Part shown: positions 20,592-28,897 of the stretch, in pieces
How positions within the stretch are numbered: the stretch's first letter is position 1
Layout: each line of letters opens with the position of its first letter
NCBI RefSeq assembly: GCF_018398875.1
Contig: NZ_JAGWDK010000004.1
Coordinates: 326,482-390,481, forward strand
Reading direction: 5' to 3'
DNA length: 64,000 bases
From: Bradyrhizobium sp. sGM-13
GTDB lineage: Bacteria; Pseudomonadota; Alphaproteobacteria; Rhizobiales; Xanthobacteraceae
Notes under the pieces: generated by a model
What the model was told of the DNA's origin: nothing
Databases searched by the model: none
Seen by the model: only the letters and a program-made list of their open reading frames with translations
Translations under genes and position numbers: made by a program

Positions 20592-22121
20592 TTATGGCTG
20601 GACCATGCGCAGCGGGACGATGAAGTCGGTGCCTTCGCCGGTTTCGCCGCCTGTGTTGATGCCGTGATCGGATACCACGATCGAACTGCCGGTGGTCAGC
20701 ATCTCGGCGATCCGCGCAATCGCCTCGGGAGCGACGGCGATGCGGTCCAGCGCCTCGGCCGGACTGTTCGCCGCCGGCAGCAGTTTTGCCTCGGCAAGCG
20801 CTGCGCCGGACATCCTGCCGCGCCGCGCAGCGGGCTCGGTGCTATCGATCCGCGCAGCGTTGCGGGCCGTGACCGGCAGCGAGACCACCGACCAGCGCAA
20901 CAGGTTGGGATCGTTCTTGTCAGCCGCGACGGTGAACACATGGGTGCCAAGCGGCCGGTCGCTCGGCGCAATCGTCACCGGCAAATCGAACAGGGGCTTG
21001 AAGCTCTCGCGGACGTACAGCTTGGAATCCTTGCGGCTGACGAACACCGCGATCAGGCCAGGACGCCTGGGCGGTTCGGCCCTGGGACCTTTGTCCGCAC
21101 CTGGCAGACGCGCGGTATCCTTCTTGACCTCAGGCGCAACAACCGACGCAGCCGGAGTATCAGCGATCGCCTTCGTAGGCGCACCGGCTGCCGAGATAGC
21201 TGGCTCGGATTTCGACGGGTCCGCCTTTGCCTCCGCGCTCGATGTATCACCGACAGGCGTTGCGTCGGACATGGTCACGACGGCGCTCGTTGGCCGAGTG
21301 CTGCCGGCATCAGCCGTGTGGGTCCGTTCGCCCAGCGGCGCCGCGTGGCCGACGGTCGATCGGAGTTCGAGGCTTGGCTCCGCATGGCCTGCGTCCGCGC
21401 CCTTGTCGCCCTTTACCGCGGGCGCATCGGTCGTGGGGTCGTCGGCGATGAGCGGCTGCGGGACGACTTTCTGCGCCACCAGCAACGGGTGCGAGAAACT
21501 GGCAGGCGTGATCTGGCCGGGCGTGATGATGACGCGCGCCCCCATCCGGGTCCAGTTCCACATCTTCATGGCAAAAGCGGTTGGCATGCGAATGCAGCCA
21601 TGCGACGCCGGATAGCCCGGCAGCATGCCGGCATGCAGCGCAATCCCCGACCAGGTGATGCGCTGCATGTAAGGCATCGGCGCGCCGCTATAGATGTTGG
21701 AGCGGTGCATCTTATGCTTCTGGATGATGCTGAATACGCCCATTGGGGTCGGATGGCCCTTCGTGCCCGTCGACACGGGGCTTTCGGCGAACAACCCATT
21801 GGCGTCGTAGACGCGGACCTTCTGCTGCTCGATCGAGATCGCGATGATCAGCGGCCCCTGCGGTTTGGCGTTGGTTTCCTTGATGGCCGTCTCGGTTTTG
21901 GCTGACGGCCGGCGTGTCTTTGGTTTGCGCGGCTGCATCGGCGGCAAGGGCCGGTAATAGCCCGGATCGGAATCCTGCCAGTAAAACAGGGCTGCGTCGG
22001 CTTGGGGAGCGGCGGCGACGATGCCGGCCGCGGTCAACATCGCAATCTGCCAAAATCGCTGCTTCGAAAGCGTCGCGCCCGGAGTACTCGCAGTGAAAAA
22101 CCGATGCCCGCTCACGCGCAT
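20592..22121 (-). CDS. L,D-transpeptidase with a second, degenerate YkuD-like domain
   Basis: 509 residues with an N-terminal signal-like segment (IAMLTAAGIVAAAPQADA). Residues about 88-205 are a YkuD catalytic domain: His163, then SHGCIRM with His174 and Cys176, the nucleophile that makes 3-3 peptidoglycan cross-links or anchors outer-membrane proteins. A Pro/Ala/Thr-rich linker (about 220-350) leads to a second stretch (VFVSRKDSKLYVR… FDLPVTIAPSDRPLGTHVF) that resembles the YkuD beta-sandwich but lacks HGC. The start was placed at ATG 22121, since the TTG three codons earlier is weaker. Confidence 0.87.
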   Translation of the reverse strand: MRVSGHRFFTASTPGATLSKQRFWQIAMLTAAGIVAAAPQADAALFYWQDSDPGYYRPLPPMQPRKPKTRRPSAKTETAIKETNAKPQGPLIIAISIEQQKVRVYDANGLFAESPVSTGTKGHPTPMGVFSIIQKHKMHRSNIYSGAPMPYMQRITWSGIALHAGMLPGYPASHGCIRMPTAFAMKMWNWTRMGARVIITPGQITPASFSHPLLVAQKVVPQPLIADDPTTDAPAVKGDKGADAGHAEPSLELRSTVGHAAPLGERTHTADAGSTRPTSAVVTMSDATPVGDTSSAEAKADPSKSEPAISAAGAPTKAIADTPAASVVAPEVKKDTARLPGADKGPRAEPPRRPGLIAVFVSRKDSKLYVRESFKPLFDLPVTIAPSDRPLGTHVFTVAADKNDPNLLRWSVVSLPVTARNAARIDSTEPAARRGRMSGAALAEAKLLPAANSPAEALDRIAVAPEAIARIAEMLTTGSSIVVSDHGINTGGETGEGTDFIVPLRMVQP

Positions 22122-22386
22122 AACCCTCAAATCCAGGTACTCGAATCCACCGTCCTGCCAATCCGTTTGTTGTCGCAGAGGCGAAAAGCGTTCACCAGCG
22201 TAGGCCTTCTAATTGCAGCGCTTTTCGCCCCGATCGTAGCAAAAAAGCCTCACATTCCGTTAAACACTGGCTCGCTCAATCTGACGCCATCCATAAGGCA
22301 GCACTGAGGCCTCCAAGTCCGCTAGCGGCCTTCCTCTGCAACATCCCGGCACTACATAGGCGGCGAGCCCTTCAGCGGAGATATCA

Positions 22387-22935
22387 ATGACATCCAAGGC
22401 CATCGTTAAGCGTAACAAGAAGTGGGAAATTCTGGCCTTGGTGGTATTGGCGCTGACATTGTGGCAGGCGGCACCGGCGTCAGCCGCGGAAGAGCCTGAC
22501 TTGATCTTTCGCCGTTCGACGGTCTTCAAATGGCTTAGCCCCAACGACAAGCTCGCGACCTATGCGGTCGATGACCCCGAGGTCGAGGGGGTGGCCTGTC
22601 ACTTCACGGTGCCGGAAAAGGGCGGCTTCAAGGGCTGGCTCGGCCTTGCCGAAGAGGTCTCGGATATCTCGTTGGCGTGCCGTCAGATCGGCCCGGTCAA
22701 GTTCAAGCACAGGTTGGAGCAGGGCGACGATATGTTCCGGCAGCGCCGCTCGCTGTTCTTCAAGAAGATGCAGATCGTTCGCGGCTGCGACGCTAAACGC
22801 AATGTGCTGGTCTACATGGTCTATTCGGACAAATTGATCGAAGGCTCGCCCAAAAACTCCACCTCCTCAGTGCCGATCATGCCCTGGGGTGCCACTGAGG
22901 CCGCGGTTCAGAAATGCGGTGAATTCATCCAGTAA
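22387..22935 (+). CDS. creA: CreA family exported protein
   Basis: 182 residues with a signal-like segment (EILALVVLALTLWQAAPASA). It is followed by the CreA family pattern: FKWLSPNDKLATYAVDDPEVEGVACHFT, SDISLACRQIGPVKF, and a C-terminal LVYMVYSDKLIEGSPKNSTSSVPI. CreA is a conserved periplasmic protein of unclear function in Gram-negatives. A GGAG-type site precedes ATG 22387. No partner genes are obvious. Confidence 0.9.
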   Translation: MTSKAIVKRNKKWEILALVVLALTLWQAAPASAAEEPDLIFRRSTVFKWLSPNDKLATYAVDDPEVEGVACHFTVPEKGGFKGWLGLAEEVSDISLACRQIGPVKFKHRLEQGDDMFRQRRSLFFKKMQIVRGCDAKRNVLVYMVYSDKLIEGSPKNSTSSVPIMPWGATEAAVQKCGEFIQ

Positions 22936-22972
22936 GCCCGGCCGGATCCGAGATCGGATCAGGGCATCGAGC

Positions 22973-23266
22973 TTACCGCTTGAGCGGATTGGAATATTGG
23001 CGGGCCTCCAGGCCGGGCCCGACCTTGCGGTCGCGGCAGCCGACCAGATGCACGAATTTCTGCGGCGCCGAGACATTGCCGCGAAATTCGCCGCCTTGTT
23101 GCGACATCGCGCCACAAAGGCTCACAGGATGCTCTGAGGCTTTTCCGTGGCGCTCTGTCTTCAGGGAAGCATTGATCCGCTGTTCAGGGCCGTTACTTCC
23201 AGACAAATTTTCACCCACCGGCTGGCCGGGTTTGCGGGTCGGGGGTGCACTGTTGCCATTGCCCAC
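22973..23266 (-). CDS. Hypothetical protein, 97 residues, GTG start
   Basis: A minus-strand frame starting with GTG at 23266, with AAGGAC 6 nt upstream. The C-terminal half (…VHLVGCRDRKVGPGLEARQYSNPLKR) has strongly coding codon use, with G or C at nearly every third position. The N-terminal half is Ser/Gly/Asn/Pro-rich and less convincing. No family is recognised, there is no membrane segment, and no clear signal. It converges with creA. A plus-strand frame over the same bases has poorer codon pattern and was rejected. Confidence 0.45.
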   Translation of the reverse strand: MGNGNSAPPTRKPGQPVGENLSGSNGPEQRINASLKTERHGKASEHPVSLCGAMSQQGGEFRGNVSAPQKFVHLVGCRDRKVGPGLEARQYSNPLKR

Positions 23267-23498
23267 GACTGCTGTCCTTTTGTTGAAGAAGGGTCACAAC
23301 GCACAGGCACGCGGAAGGTTGCGTGGCATTCGCTGAGTCGGCCGGATCGAAGCTTCGGTTCATCCGATCTGCCAGCGAGCGAGGCGGTTCTCGGTCATTG
23401 GACGAGGGCCAAAGTGGCCGCAATGGCCAGCTTGCGAAGTTCAGCCTGAGCATCTCAAGTACGAGCGGCCCGGCTGAATTCATTGGATTTTTCCCGCT

Positions 23499-23548
23499 AT
23501 TGTTTCGTCGGACAGGGCTGACGAAACAATTCTCCTGCGCGACGAAAC
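23499..23548. promoter_or_regulatory. 11-bp perfect inverted repeat plus a third GACGAAAC copy
   Basis: ATTGTTTCGTC (23499-23509) and GACGAAACAAT (23520-23530) form a perfect inverted repeat around 10 nt. A third copy, GACGAAACCAT, follows at 23541. It lies about 100 nt before the small secreted protein at 23651, in the 384-base gap 23267-23650, where I see no other gene. It could be an operator or a hairpin; the third half-site argues for protein binding. Confidence 0.45.
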
Positions 23549-23650
23549 CATTTTTCGCTTTTGGCGCAGATGCCTGGAAACAGCCGACAGTTATCAGGTG
23601 GCCAACGAGACGGCGGGCACCGCCGACCACCGATAACCGGAGACAGTCAG

Positions 23651-23812
23651 ATGCGGACCATCAGCTTCATCCTCGCCTTGGTCTTCGCCCTGGCTGGTCC
23701 CTCGATGGCTGGTTCTTCGGATCAGGGCCTGCCGGGGATTGGCACCTTCGCCTATAACGGCTCGCCGGTTGCGGCTCCGGCGCCGCTACCGATGGTCGTG
23801 GCCGCCAACTGA
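23651..23812 (+). CDS. Small secreted protein (53 residues)
   Basis: 53 residues from ATG 23651, with GGAGA 8 nt upstream. A typical Sec signal (ISFILALVFALAGPSMAG) leaves a mature peptide of about 32 residues (SSDQGLPGIGTFAYNGSPV…) ending in a hydrophobic Ala/Pro/Val tail. No Cys for lipidation. Function unknown. It is followed in the same direction by another exported small protein (23857) and a SnoaL-like protein (24304). Confidence 0.6.
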   Translation: MRTISFILALVFALAGPSMAGSSDQGLPGIGTFAYNGSPVAAPAPLPMVVAAN

Positions 23813-23856
23813 GCGTAGCGGATCCTTTGCAACGAGATCGCCGATAAAGGCTCGGT

Positions 23857-24255
23857 ATGTTCGTACGCATCTGTTCTGCTGTTATCTTTGCGTCTCTTCT
23901 TCTCAGCGGCGCGGCACAGGCTCAAGTCCAGTTTCAGCCGCCGCAGACCTCGTTCCGTTCCTTTTTCAAGATGCCCGATCCGCGCGGCGAGTTCGTGCGG
24001 CTCTGCGCGCCCCATATGGTCGGACGCTGGGCGCACCCCGAAACCGTTTGCGGCTGCCTGCACGACTACGCCGCCGCAACCGTGGAAGATGCCGATCTGC
24101 GCGAAGCGCTGTTGCGCGGCATCAGCGAGACCGGGGTGCCGACGATCGAGACCGCGTGGGTGCCGGCGTCGAAGCAATCCCTGATCGGCCCGACCTTCAC
24201 CAAGATCGCCAAGCCGACGCTGCAATGCATGTTCGAGCCGGCGACGAACCAGTAG
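23857..24255 (+). CDS. Exported hypothetical protein (132 residues)
   Basis: A signal peptide (ICSAVIFASLLLSGAAQAQ) is followed by about 110 residues containing four cysteines (LCAPH, VCGC, LQCMF), suggesting disulfides in the periplasm. The pattern FVRLCAPHMVGR…VCGCLHDYA is not one I recognise from a named family. Gene order suggests co-transcription with the neighbouring exported genes at 23651 and 24304. Confidence 0.65.
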   Translation: MFVRICSAVIFASLLLSGAAQAQVQFQPPQTSFRSFFKMPDPRGEFVRLCAPHMVGRWAHPETVCGCLHDYAAATVEDADLREALLRGISETGVPTIETAWVPASKQSLIGPTFTKIAKPTLQCMFEPATNQ

Positions 24256-24303
24256 GCTGCTAGGTTAGGCTCCGTATCGAGACCGATTGCACAAGGAGCT
24301 CTC

Positions 24304-24753
24304 ATGAAACCTCTTTTTGTCGGCCTGATCGGCCTATTCTCGCTGGCCACATCTCCGGCGTTCGCTGCCGACGCAGCGGTGCAGGAGGCCAATAAGAAGA
24401 CCGTGCTCGAGTTTTACGATGCGGCGCTAAATCGGAAGGATTTTGATGCCGCGGCGAAGTTTTTCGGGCCGCATTATATTCAGCACAATCCGACGGCGCC
24501 GGATGGCATCGAGGGCTTCAAGGCCTTCCTCGGTTTCCTGCGCGAGAAATTTCCGGACTCCCGCAGCGAGATCAAGCGCGCTTTTGCCGATGGCGACTAC
24601 GTGATCGTCCACGTCCATAGCGTGCGCGAGAAAGGCACGCGCGGCCGCGCCATCGTCGACATTTTCAGGCTGGAGAACGGCAAGATTGTCGAGCACTGGG
24701 ATGTCGTGCAGGAAATTCCCGAGAAGGCCGCCAACAATAACGGCATGTTCTAG
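24304..24753 (+). CDS. Exported SnoaL-like / NTF2-fold protein
   Basis: 149 residues. A signal peptide (MKPLFVGLIGLFSLATSPAFAAD) precedes a SnoaL-like cone-fold domain: VLEFYDAALNRKDFDAAAKFFGPHYIQHNP, then GIEGFKAFLGFLREKFPD, then VDIFRLENGKIVEHWDVVQEIP. Such proteins are isomerases/cyclases or simple ligand binders; the His-Asn pair (YIQHNP) is typical of the predicted SnoaL-like aldol-cyclase group. AAGGAG stands 6 nt before ATG 24304. Confidence 0.85.
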   Translation: MKPLFVGLIGLFSLATSPAFAADAAVQEANKKTVLEFYDAALNRKDFDAAAKFFGPHYIQHNPTAPDGIEGFKAFLGFLREKFPDSRSEIKRAFADGDYVIVHVHSVREKGTRGRAIVDIFRLENGKIVEHWDVVQEIPEKAANNNGMF

Positions 24754-24769
24754 GCCGGCGTGATCGCCG

Positions 24770-25030
24770 CTAGCGCTTTTTGGTCCCCAGCCGCGGAATG
24801 CACTTGCGGGTGCGGAGCACGCCTGACGTCGTCATTTGCGAGCCCTGGACTTCCTTGATTTGTCCCGTCGGACACGATCCATCATCGACCAGGACGCGCT
24901 GGCCGAGCCTGAGGTCGACAATGTCTTGCTCGCGCGAGACCGTCTGAGCGAGGGCCGTCGTTGCATAGCCGAGCACGCCTGCGATCAATGCACCGATGAC
25001 GAGATACGAGACGTTGCGATGGCCAGGCAT
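24770..25030 (-). CDS. Small exported protein, DUF6719-like
   Basis: 86 residues with a signal-like helix (YLVIGALIAGVLGYATTALAQ). The short mature part contains the pattern DLRLGQRVLVDDGSCPTGQIKEV and ends in RKCIPRLGTKKR, with two Cys that could pair. I associate this pattern with the rhizobial family DUF6719, from memory and not verified. It converges with the SnoaL-like gene, only 16 nt between the stops. Confidence 0.65.
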   Translation of the reverse strand: MPGHRNVSYLVIGALIAGVLGYATTALAQTVSREQDIVDLRLGQRVLVDDGSCPTGQIKEVQGSQMTTSGVLRTRKCIPRLGTKKR

Positions 25031-25118
25031 TGGGCATTTCCGTTCGTGAAGTTGATTTTGAGCATCGAGCTTAGTGACGCGGCCGCGATTCTGATAGGGT
25101 GCCGGCCGGCGAGAGCGG

Positions 25119-26624
25119 TCACGTCACGGCCTTCAGCCGTTTGACCTTGGCAGTTCCAGCGTTGTTCGGCTTGCCATTTGCCTGCAAGGCGGCCAGCGAT
25201 GACGTCGCGAGTCGCTCGGCCGACGCGATCAGTTGTGGCAGCTTGTGGCCGGCAAAGCCGAGGACAAAGCCTGGAAGCGGGCGTGTGCGGAAATAAGTTT
25301 CCGCCAGCAGCCAACCTGCGACGCCGGCCTCCGCCTTGGCCTGCGCGGCGATACGCGGATCGACGGATGGATCGAACTGCGCAACCAGATGCAGGCCCTG
25401 CGAGGGCATCGGGACCGAGAGTTTTCCCTGCGATGCCGCCGAGAGGGTCGAAGCCAGAACGTCTCGCGCTTCGCGATAGATCCCGCGCACCCGGCGAAGG
25501 TTGGCCGCGAACGCGCCGGAATTCAGCATGTCTGCGACGGCGCCTTCGAGCAGCGTGCCGGGAAAACGGTCGAGCGCGGCACGGGCTGTCGTCACCGGCC
25601 CGACGAGCCGCTCGGGCAGAGCGCAGTAGCCGATGCGCAATCCGGGGAACAATGTCTTTGCAAACGTGCCCATGTAGATGACGCGCGAGAGATGATCGAT
25701 GCCGGCGAGCGACAGCAACGGCGCGCCGTCGTATCGAAATTCGCTGTCGTAGTCGTCTTCGATCACGAAGGCGCCGGCATCCCTTGCCCAGTCGAGCAGT
25801 TCGAGCCGCCGCGCCATCGACATCTGCACGCCGAGCGGAAACTGATGCGACGGTGTCACATAGGCCGCGCCAGCCGAAGGAGCGAGGGCCCGGCCCCTGG
25901 CCGCGATCAGGCCCGAAGCGTCGACCGGCACCGAGATGGGCCGCAGGCCGCAATGCTCGATCGCCCTTCGTGCGGCGGGATAGCCGGGGTCTTCGCACCA
26001 GATCTGATCGCCGGATTTCAGGATCGCGCCCAGCACGATCCGTAAGCTATGCTGCGTTCCCGACGTCAGCATGATCTGGTCGGGATCGCAGCGCAGCCCA
26101 CGCGCCGACAACAAATGATCGGCGATCGCGGCGCGGAGTTCGCGGCTGCCCCTGGGGTCGCCGTACTGGAGGTGCTCGGTGCCGAACGCGCGCATGCGCC
26201 GGCCGGCCAACGACCTGAAGCGCTGCAGCGCCCTTTCGTCGATGTGCGTGCAGCCGAGCGCCAGCGGGCCTTGTTGCGGCGGCTCGATCGCGATCTTCGT
26301 CCTGCGAGCGTCATGGACGCGGGCGGGAATGCGCGTTGCGACGAAAGTGCCGGAACCGACGGTGGCTACCGCAAAACCGTCCGCGATCAGGCGCTCATAG
26401 GCTGACGTGACGGCGTTGCGGCGGAAGCCGGTCTGCTTCGCAAGCGTGCGCGACGGCGGCAGCGGCTCGCCGGGCTTTGCAATTCCGCCCGTGATGGCGT
26501 GGCACAGCGCCTGATAGAGCCGGTGCGGGGCTGAGGCGCCCGGCGTCACGTGGGGGCCGGAGAGATCGAGCGCGAGTTCGGCCTTGCGTCGCGCCGGCGC
26601 GGAATTGGTCGGAATTTTTCGCAT
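25119..26624 (-). CDS. MocR/PdxR-type GntR regulator with aminotransferase domain
   Basis: 501 residues. Residues about 20-95 are a GntR winged helix (LYQALCHAITGGIAKPGEPLPPSRTLAKQTG, AVTSAYERLIADG). Residues about 150-490 are a fold-I aminotransferase-like domain: LTSGTQHSLRIVLGA, EDPGYPAAR, FVIEDDYDSEFRYDG, and GTFAKTLFPGLRIGY with the PLP Lys. Proteins of this type sense pyridoxal phosphate or an amine and often activate a divergent gene. Here the divergent gene (26700) is a pyridoxamine-oxidase-like protein. ATG 26624 is preferred to a longer frame. Confidence 0.93.
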   Translation of the reverse strand: MRKIPTNSAPARRKAELALDLSGPHVTPGASAPHRLYQALCHAITGGIAKPGEPLPPSRTLAKQTGFRRNAVTSAYERLIADGFAVATVGSGTFVATRIPARVHDARRTKIAIEPPQQGPLALGCTHIDERALQRFRSLAGRRMRAFGTEHLQYGDPRGSRELRAAIADHLLSARGLRCDPDQIMLTSGTQHSLRIVLGAILKSGDQIWCEDPGYPAARRAIEHCGLRPISVPVDASGLIAARGRALAPSAGAAYVTPSHQFPLGVQMSMARRLELLDWARDAGAFVIEDDYDSEFRYDGAPLLSLAGIDHLSRVIYMGTFAKTLFPGLRIGYCALPERLVGPVTTARAALDRFPGTLLEGAVADMLNSGAFAANLRRVRGIYREARDVLASTLSAASQGKLSVPMPSQGLHLVAQFDPSVDPRIAAQAKAEAGVAGWLLAETYFRTRPLPGFVLGFAGHKLPQLIASAERLATSSLAALQANGKPNNAGTAKVKRLKAVT

Positions 26625-26699
26625 CGAATTGGCACTATCGCAGACCAAATTGGCCGGTACAACTCTCAACGACCGCTCACCGATCCAACAGGAGCTGCC
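26625..26699. promoter_or_regulatory. Candidate MocR operator: AATTGGC direct repeats 21 bp apart
   Basis: In the 75-base divergent gap, AATTGGC occurs at 26627-26633 and again at 26648-26654, exactly two helical turns apart. MocR regulators are known to bind direct repeats between themselves and the gene they control. GGAGCTGCC before GTG 26700 is the ribosome site of the divergent gene. Confidence 0.5.
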
Positions 26700-27425
26700 G
26701 TGACCGAAGCCGTGACTGCCGACGTGTATCCGTTATCGCCGCGCAACCAGGTGAAGCGCCGTCATGATCGCGGCTTCTACGATCACGCCACCGTGCACGG
26801 CCTGCTCGACGCCTCGATGCTGTGCCACGTCTCCTACGTGATCGACGGCCAGCCCTATTGCACGCCGACATTCTTCTGGCGGGAAGGGAGCAGGCTGTAC
26901 TGGCATGGCAGCAGCGCCAGCCGGATGCTGCGCAACCAGTCCGAGGGCGAGAGGGTCTGTCTTACCGTTGCCCATCTCGACAGCCTGGTGCTGGCCCGCT
27001 GCGGCTTCAACCATTCGGCGGATTACCGCGCCGTGATGGCTTTCGGCACCGCCTATCTCGTCACCGATGCGGTGGAGAAGGAGCGCGCGCTCGTCGCCAT
27101 GGTCGACCGCTTCTTTCCCGATCGGACCGCGACGTTAAGGCAAAGCACGGCGCAGGAGATTAAGGCGACGTCGGTGATCGCGATGGAAATCGAGCAGGCC
27201 TCCGCCAAGATCAGGTCGAAGGGTGTCGCTGACGACGATGAGGATTATGAACTGCCTGTTTATGCCGAGCGTATTCCGGTGCGGACGGTGCTGGGCCGGC
27301 CGGAACCCTGTCCGCGGCTTCTCGACGGCGTCGAGCGGCCGGCCTCGCTGAGCGGCTATTCCGAAGGCCGCCTGCTCGAAGATGCATTGCGGGATGCGCA
27401 TTTTGCGCATTACGCCGGCGGCTGA
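26700..27425 (+). CDS. Pyridoxamine 5'-phosphate oxidase-like flavin-binding protein
   Basis: 241 residues from GTG 26700, with GGAG 5 nt upstream. The split-barrel flavin/heme fold is seen in VHGLLDASMLCHVSYVIDGQPYCTPTFFWREGSRLYWHGS…MLRNQSEGERVCLTVAHLDSLVLARC. It may oxidise a PLP vitamer or be a general FMN protein; the neighbouring MocR regulator supports a B6-related role. The start is in the divergent region, so a longer frame running into the MocR gene is not real. The next gene, a deacylase, follows 58 nt downstream with an identical GGAGCTGCC ribosome site. Confidence 0.85.
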   Translation: MTEAVTADVYPLSPRNQVKRRHDRGFYDHATVHGLLDASMLCHVSYVIDGQPYCTPTFFWREGSRLYWHGSSASRMLRNQSEGERVCLTVAHLDSLVLARCGFNHSADYRAVMAFGTAYLVTDAVEKERALVAMVDRFFPDRTATLRQSTAQEIKATSVIAMEIEQASAKIRSKGVADDDEDYELPVYAERIPVRTVLGRPEPCPRLLDGVERPASLSGYSEGRLLEDALRDAHFAHYAGG

Positions 27426-27483
27426 GATCAGGGTAGGGTGCGCACTCCCGCCTTCCTGGAATTCCCTTCACTGGAGCTGCCGC

Positions 27484-28761
27484 ATGACGACCGATACGCA
27501 ACAAAGAATCCTCGATGCCGTCGACGCCGGCTTTGATGCCCAACTGGCGACGACCAAGGATTTCGTTGCGATCCCCTCGACCCGCGGCGCCGAAGGACCG
27601 TGCCAGGACATGATCGGCGATCTCCTGCGCCAGCGCGGCTACGAGGTCGACGATTGGCATATCGACGTCGAGGATTTGAAGGATCTGCGCGGCTTCGGCC
27701 CGATCGAGCATGATTTTTCCAAGGCGCGCACGGTGGTCGGCACGTACCGTCCCGCGAACATTTCAGGCAAATCGCTGATCCTGCAGGGCCATTGCGACGT
27801 GGTGCCGGCAGGTCCCCTCGACATGTGGGAGACGCCGCCGTTCTCGCCCGCCATCAAGGACGGCAAGATGTACGGCCGCGGCGCCTGCGACATGAAATCC
27901 GGTACCATCGGCGCACTCTATGCGCTGGATGCAATCAAGGCCGCCGGGCTAAGGCCAACGGCGCGCATCCATTTTCAATCCGTGATCGAGGAGGAGTCGA
28001 CCGGCGTCGGCGCGCTCTCGACCTTGCAGCGCGGTTATCGCGCGGACGCCTGCTTCATCCCGGAGCCGACCGGCGAGACCATGGTTCGCTCGCAGGTCGG
28101 CGTGATCTGGTTTCGCCTGAAGGTGCGCGGCTTCCCGGTGCATGTGTTCGAGGCCGGCGCCGGCGCCAACGCGATCATGGCAGCGTATCATCTGATCCAC
28201 GCGCTGCAGAAGCTCGAGGCCGATTGGAACGAGCGCGCCAAGGCGGACCGCCATTTCAAGGCGGTCGCGCATCCGCTCAACTTCAACCCCGGCATCATCA
28301 AGGGCGGCGACTGGGCCTCCAGCGTACCGGCCTGGTGCGACGTCGATTGCCGCATCGCGGTCCTGCCGGGCTGGTCGATCGCCGAATGCCAGAAGGAGAT
28401 TTTGGCCTGCGTGTCGGCGGCGGCGCGCGATCACCGATTCCTCTCCAACAACCCGCCGCAGGTCGAATGGTCGGGCTTTTTGTCGGAGGGTTATGAACTG
28501 ACGAACTCGGCCGAGCCGGAAGCGGCCTTCGCAAAAGCGTTCGACGCCGTCTATGGCGGCGCGGTGCCGGATCGCGCGTTCACCGCGCTGACCGATACCC
28601 GATTTTACGGGTTGAATTACAACATCCCGAGCCTCTGCTTCGGCGCGAAGGGCGCCGCGATGCACGGCTTCAACGAATATGTCGAGCTGGACTCGTTGCG
28701 GAAATCGACCAAAGCCACCGCGCTGTTCATTGCGGAATGGTGCGGGGTGGAGAAGATGTAG
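27484..28761 (+). CDS. ArgE/DapE family deacylase (M20 metallopeptidase family)
   Basis: 425 residues. Motifs of the M20 fold: LILQGHCDVVPAG (metal His, catalytic Asp), YGRGACDMKSG (bridging Asp), SVIEEESTGVGAL (catalytic Glu followed by the metal Glu) and a late AAMHGFNEYVELDSL (metal His). A dimerisation/lid domain is inserted at about 200-310. It hydrolyses an N-acyl amino acid or dipeptide; the substrate is unknown. ATG 27484 follows GGAGCTGCCGC. Confidence 0.92.
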   Translation: MTTDTQQRILDAVDAGFDAQLATTKDFVAIPSTRGAEGPCQDMIGDLLRQRGYEVDDWHIDVEDLKDLRGFGPIEHDFSKARTVVGTYRPANISGKSLILQGHCDVVPAGPLDMWETPPFSPAIKDGKMYGRGACDMKSGTIGALYALDAIKAAGLRPTARIHFQSVIEEESTGVGALSTLQRGYRADACFIPEPTGETMVRSQVGVIWFRLKVRGFPVHVFEAGAGANAIMAAYHLIHALQKLEADWNERAKADRHFKAVAHPLNFNPGIIKGGDWASSVPAWCDVDCRIAVLPGWSIAECQKEILACVSAAARDHRFLSNNPPQVEWSGFLSEGYELTNSAEPEAAFAKAFDAVYGGAVPDRAFTALTDTRFYGLNYNIPSLCFGAKGAAMHGFNEYVELDSLRKSTKATALFIAEWCGVEKM

Positions 28762-28780
28762 GCGCGCGCTGCGAAAGCTA

Positions 28781-28896
28781 CGTCGTCCCTGCGAACGGAC
28801 CAATACGCCGCGGCTTATCAGTGGCGCGAGATGGTCGTGACCTTCTGCTCCAATTGGCGCCGGTGGTTATGGGTCCCTGCGTTCGCAGGGACGACG
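28781..28896. repeat. 116-bp palindromic element with 17-bp terminal inverted repeats
   Basis: CGTCGTCCCTGCGAACG at 28781-28797 is matched by its exact reverse complement CGTTCGCAGGGACGACG at 28880-28896. The right end also folds on itself (GTCCCTGCG / CGCAGGGAC). This is the look of short intergenic repeats dispersed in Bradyrhizobium genomes (REP/BIME-like). It fills the gap between the convergent deacylase and BtuF-like genes, and may act as a transcription stop. Confidence 0.75.
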
Positions 28897-28897
28897 G

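Noticed and set aside
23211..23630. 139-residue minus-strand frame upstream of the 97-residue hypothetical
   Set aside because: Weak codon pattern, covers the inverted repeat region, and overlaps the frame 22973-23266, which has better codon use and a ribosome site.
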